A stretch of DNA of 5,605 nt from Limnochordia bacterium (lineage in GTDB: Bacteria; Bacillota; Limnochordia; Darwinibacteriales; DTU012): assembly GCA_007116995.1 (NCBI GenBank), contig SKHL01000038.1, positions 1 through 5,605 of the forward strand. Direction: 5' to 3'. Within the stretch, counting starts at the first letter, position 1. Each line of letters starts with the position of its first letter. Position numbers and translations under genes: made by a program. Shown piece after piece: positions 5,394 to 5,605 of the stretch. The notes under the pieces were generated by a model that saw only the letters and a program-made list of their open reading frames with translations, did not search any database and was not told the origin of the DNA.

Positions 5394-5583
5394 TTAACCC
5401 GCGTTGCCACCCTAATTGATCATGTGATCCTCTTAGTTAAGCTATATCGGGCTCTCCCGGAGAAGTTTTCAAACGAACCTCTTCTCAGCTCAAGGGTTGG
5501 ACTGTTAAACCTGACTATCCGATTTTCAGCAATCATCGGCTCTCTGCCTTAGTCATAGTATTAACCTATCCCTATCATCGCTA
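5352..5583 (-). promoter_or_regulatory. serS leader: T-box riboswitch leader of serS (serine, specifier UCC)
   Basis: This leader senses uncharged tRNA-Ser and allows serS transcription when charging is low. Stem I begins with AGC (5580-5582), which pairs with GCT after CCCTTGA, flanked by a GATGA-type kink-turn. Next come GGG/CCC, GTTAA/TTAAC and GACTA/TAGTC, then the AGAGAG bulge and distal stem CCGAT/ATCGG. In the internal loop between GGG/CCC and GTTAA/TTAAC, AGTCCAA holds the likely specifier UCC (5499-5501), a serine codon followed by A as is usual. A GAGAAG/CTTCTC hairpin, a CGGG/CCCG hairpin and a GATCA/TGATC hairpin (5417-5430) follow. The T-box core AGGGTGGCAACGCGGG lies at 5398-5413. 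Its TGGC bulge bases complement the GCCA end of tRNA-Ser. The core differs from the usual TGGNACC by A for C at the sixth base. The promoter lies mostly beyond the window edge. Confidence 0.93.
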
Positions 5584-5605
5584 CATCCTATTGGCTATAT
5601 GCTTA

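Noticed and set aside
5327..5410. A 28-codon N-terminal extension of serS
   Set aside because: It is translated from the T-box core and its terminator. SerRS proteins begin MLDLKFIR, and the strong ribosome binding site at 5333-5339 fixes the later start.
5142..5552. 136-codon plus-strand open frame over the serS 5' end and leader
   Set aside because: It is antisense to the SerRS coiled coil and the T-box; its composition is rich in S and R with no recognisable domain.
1..5605. CRISPR arrays, insertion sequences, attachment-site duplications
   Set aside because: No regularly spaced repeats, transposase or integrase reading frames, or duplicated tRNA 3' ends outside the full-length tRNA genes were visible.

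Overview
The window reads as ordinary core chromosome of a mid-G+C Gram-positive bacterium, most likely Bacillota and probably class Clostridia. The reasons are a T-box leader in front of an aminoacyl-tRNA synthetase gene, strong AGGAGG-type ribosome binding sites, a TTG start codon, CCA-encoding tRNA genes, and a NusG_II-domain membrane protein of the kind common in Clostridia. I cannot name a genus. Every supported gene is on the minus strand, so transcription runs from high to low coordinates.

In transcription order: a serine T-box leader (about 5583-5352) controls serS (5326-4055). It is followed by a promoter, tRNA-Ser(UGA) (3953-3863) and a strong intrinsic terminator (3844-3801). Only 16 bases after that terminator begins a 127-residue membrane-anchored NusG_II-domain protein (3784-3401). 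Next comes a two-component system: an OmpR/PhoB-type response regulator (3321-2641) and, one base after its stop codon, a PhoR/PnpS-type sensor histidine kinase (2639-900). A well-formed promoter (849-821) then drives tRNA-Ser(GCU) (798-707) and tRNA-Arg(ACG) (698-622), which end at a terminator (607-581). The last gene is a small unrecognised ORF (409-140) with a CxxCxxC start, preceded by about 170 bases rich in short direct and inverted repeats. Positions 1-139 hold nothing I can call.

Two themes stand out. The first is serine: SerRS, a serine-sensing riboswitch and two serine tRNAs lie within about 5 kb. The T-box specifier appears to be UCC, which calls for tRNA-Ser(GGA), an isoacceptor not encoded here. 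The second is envelope signalling: the kinase, its regulator and the NusG_II protein sit between the two serine tRNA loci. No phosphate transport genes are in the window, so the phosphate-sensing role suggested by family resemblance is not confirmed by context.

I found no mobile element, CRISPR array or clear novel system. The points most worth checking are how the NusG_II gene is expressed directly behind a terminator, the apparent readthrough from protein genes into tRNA genes, and the repeat-rich region at 421-552.
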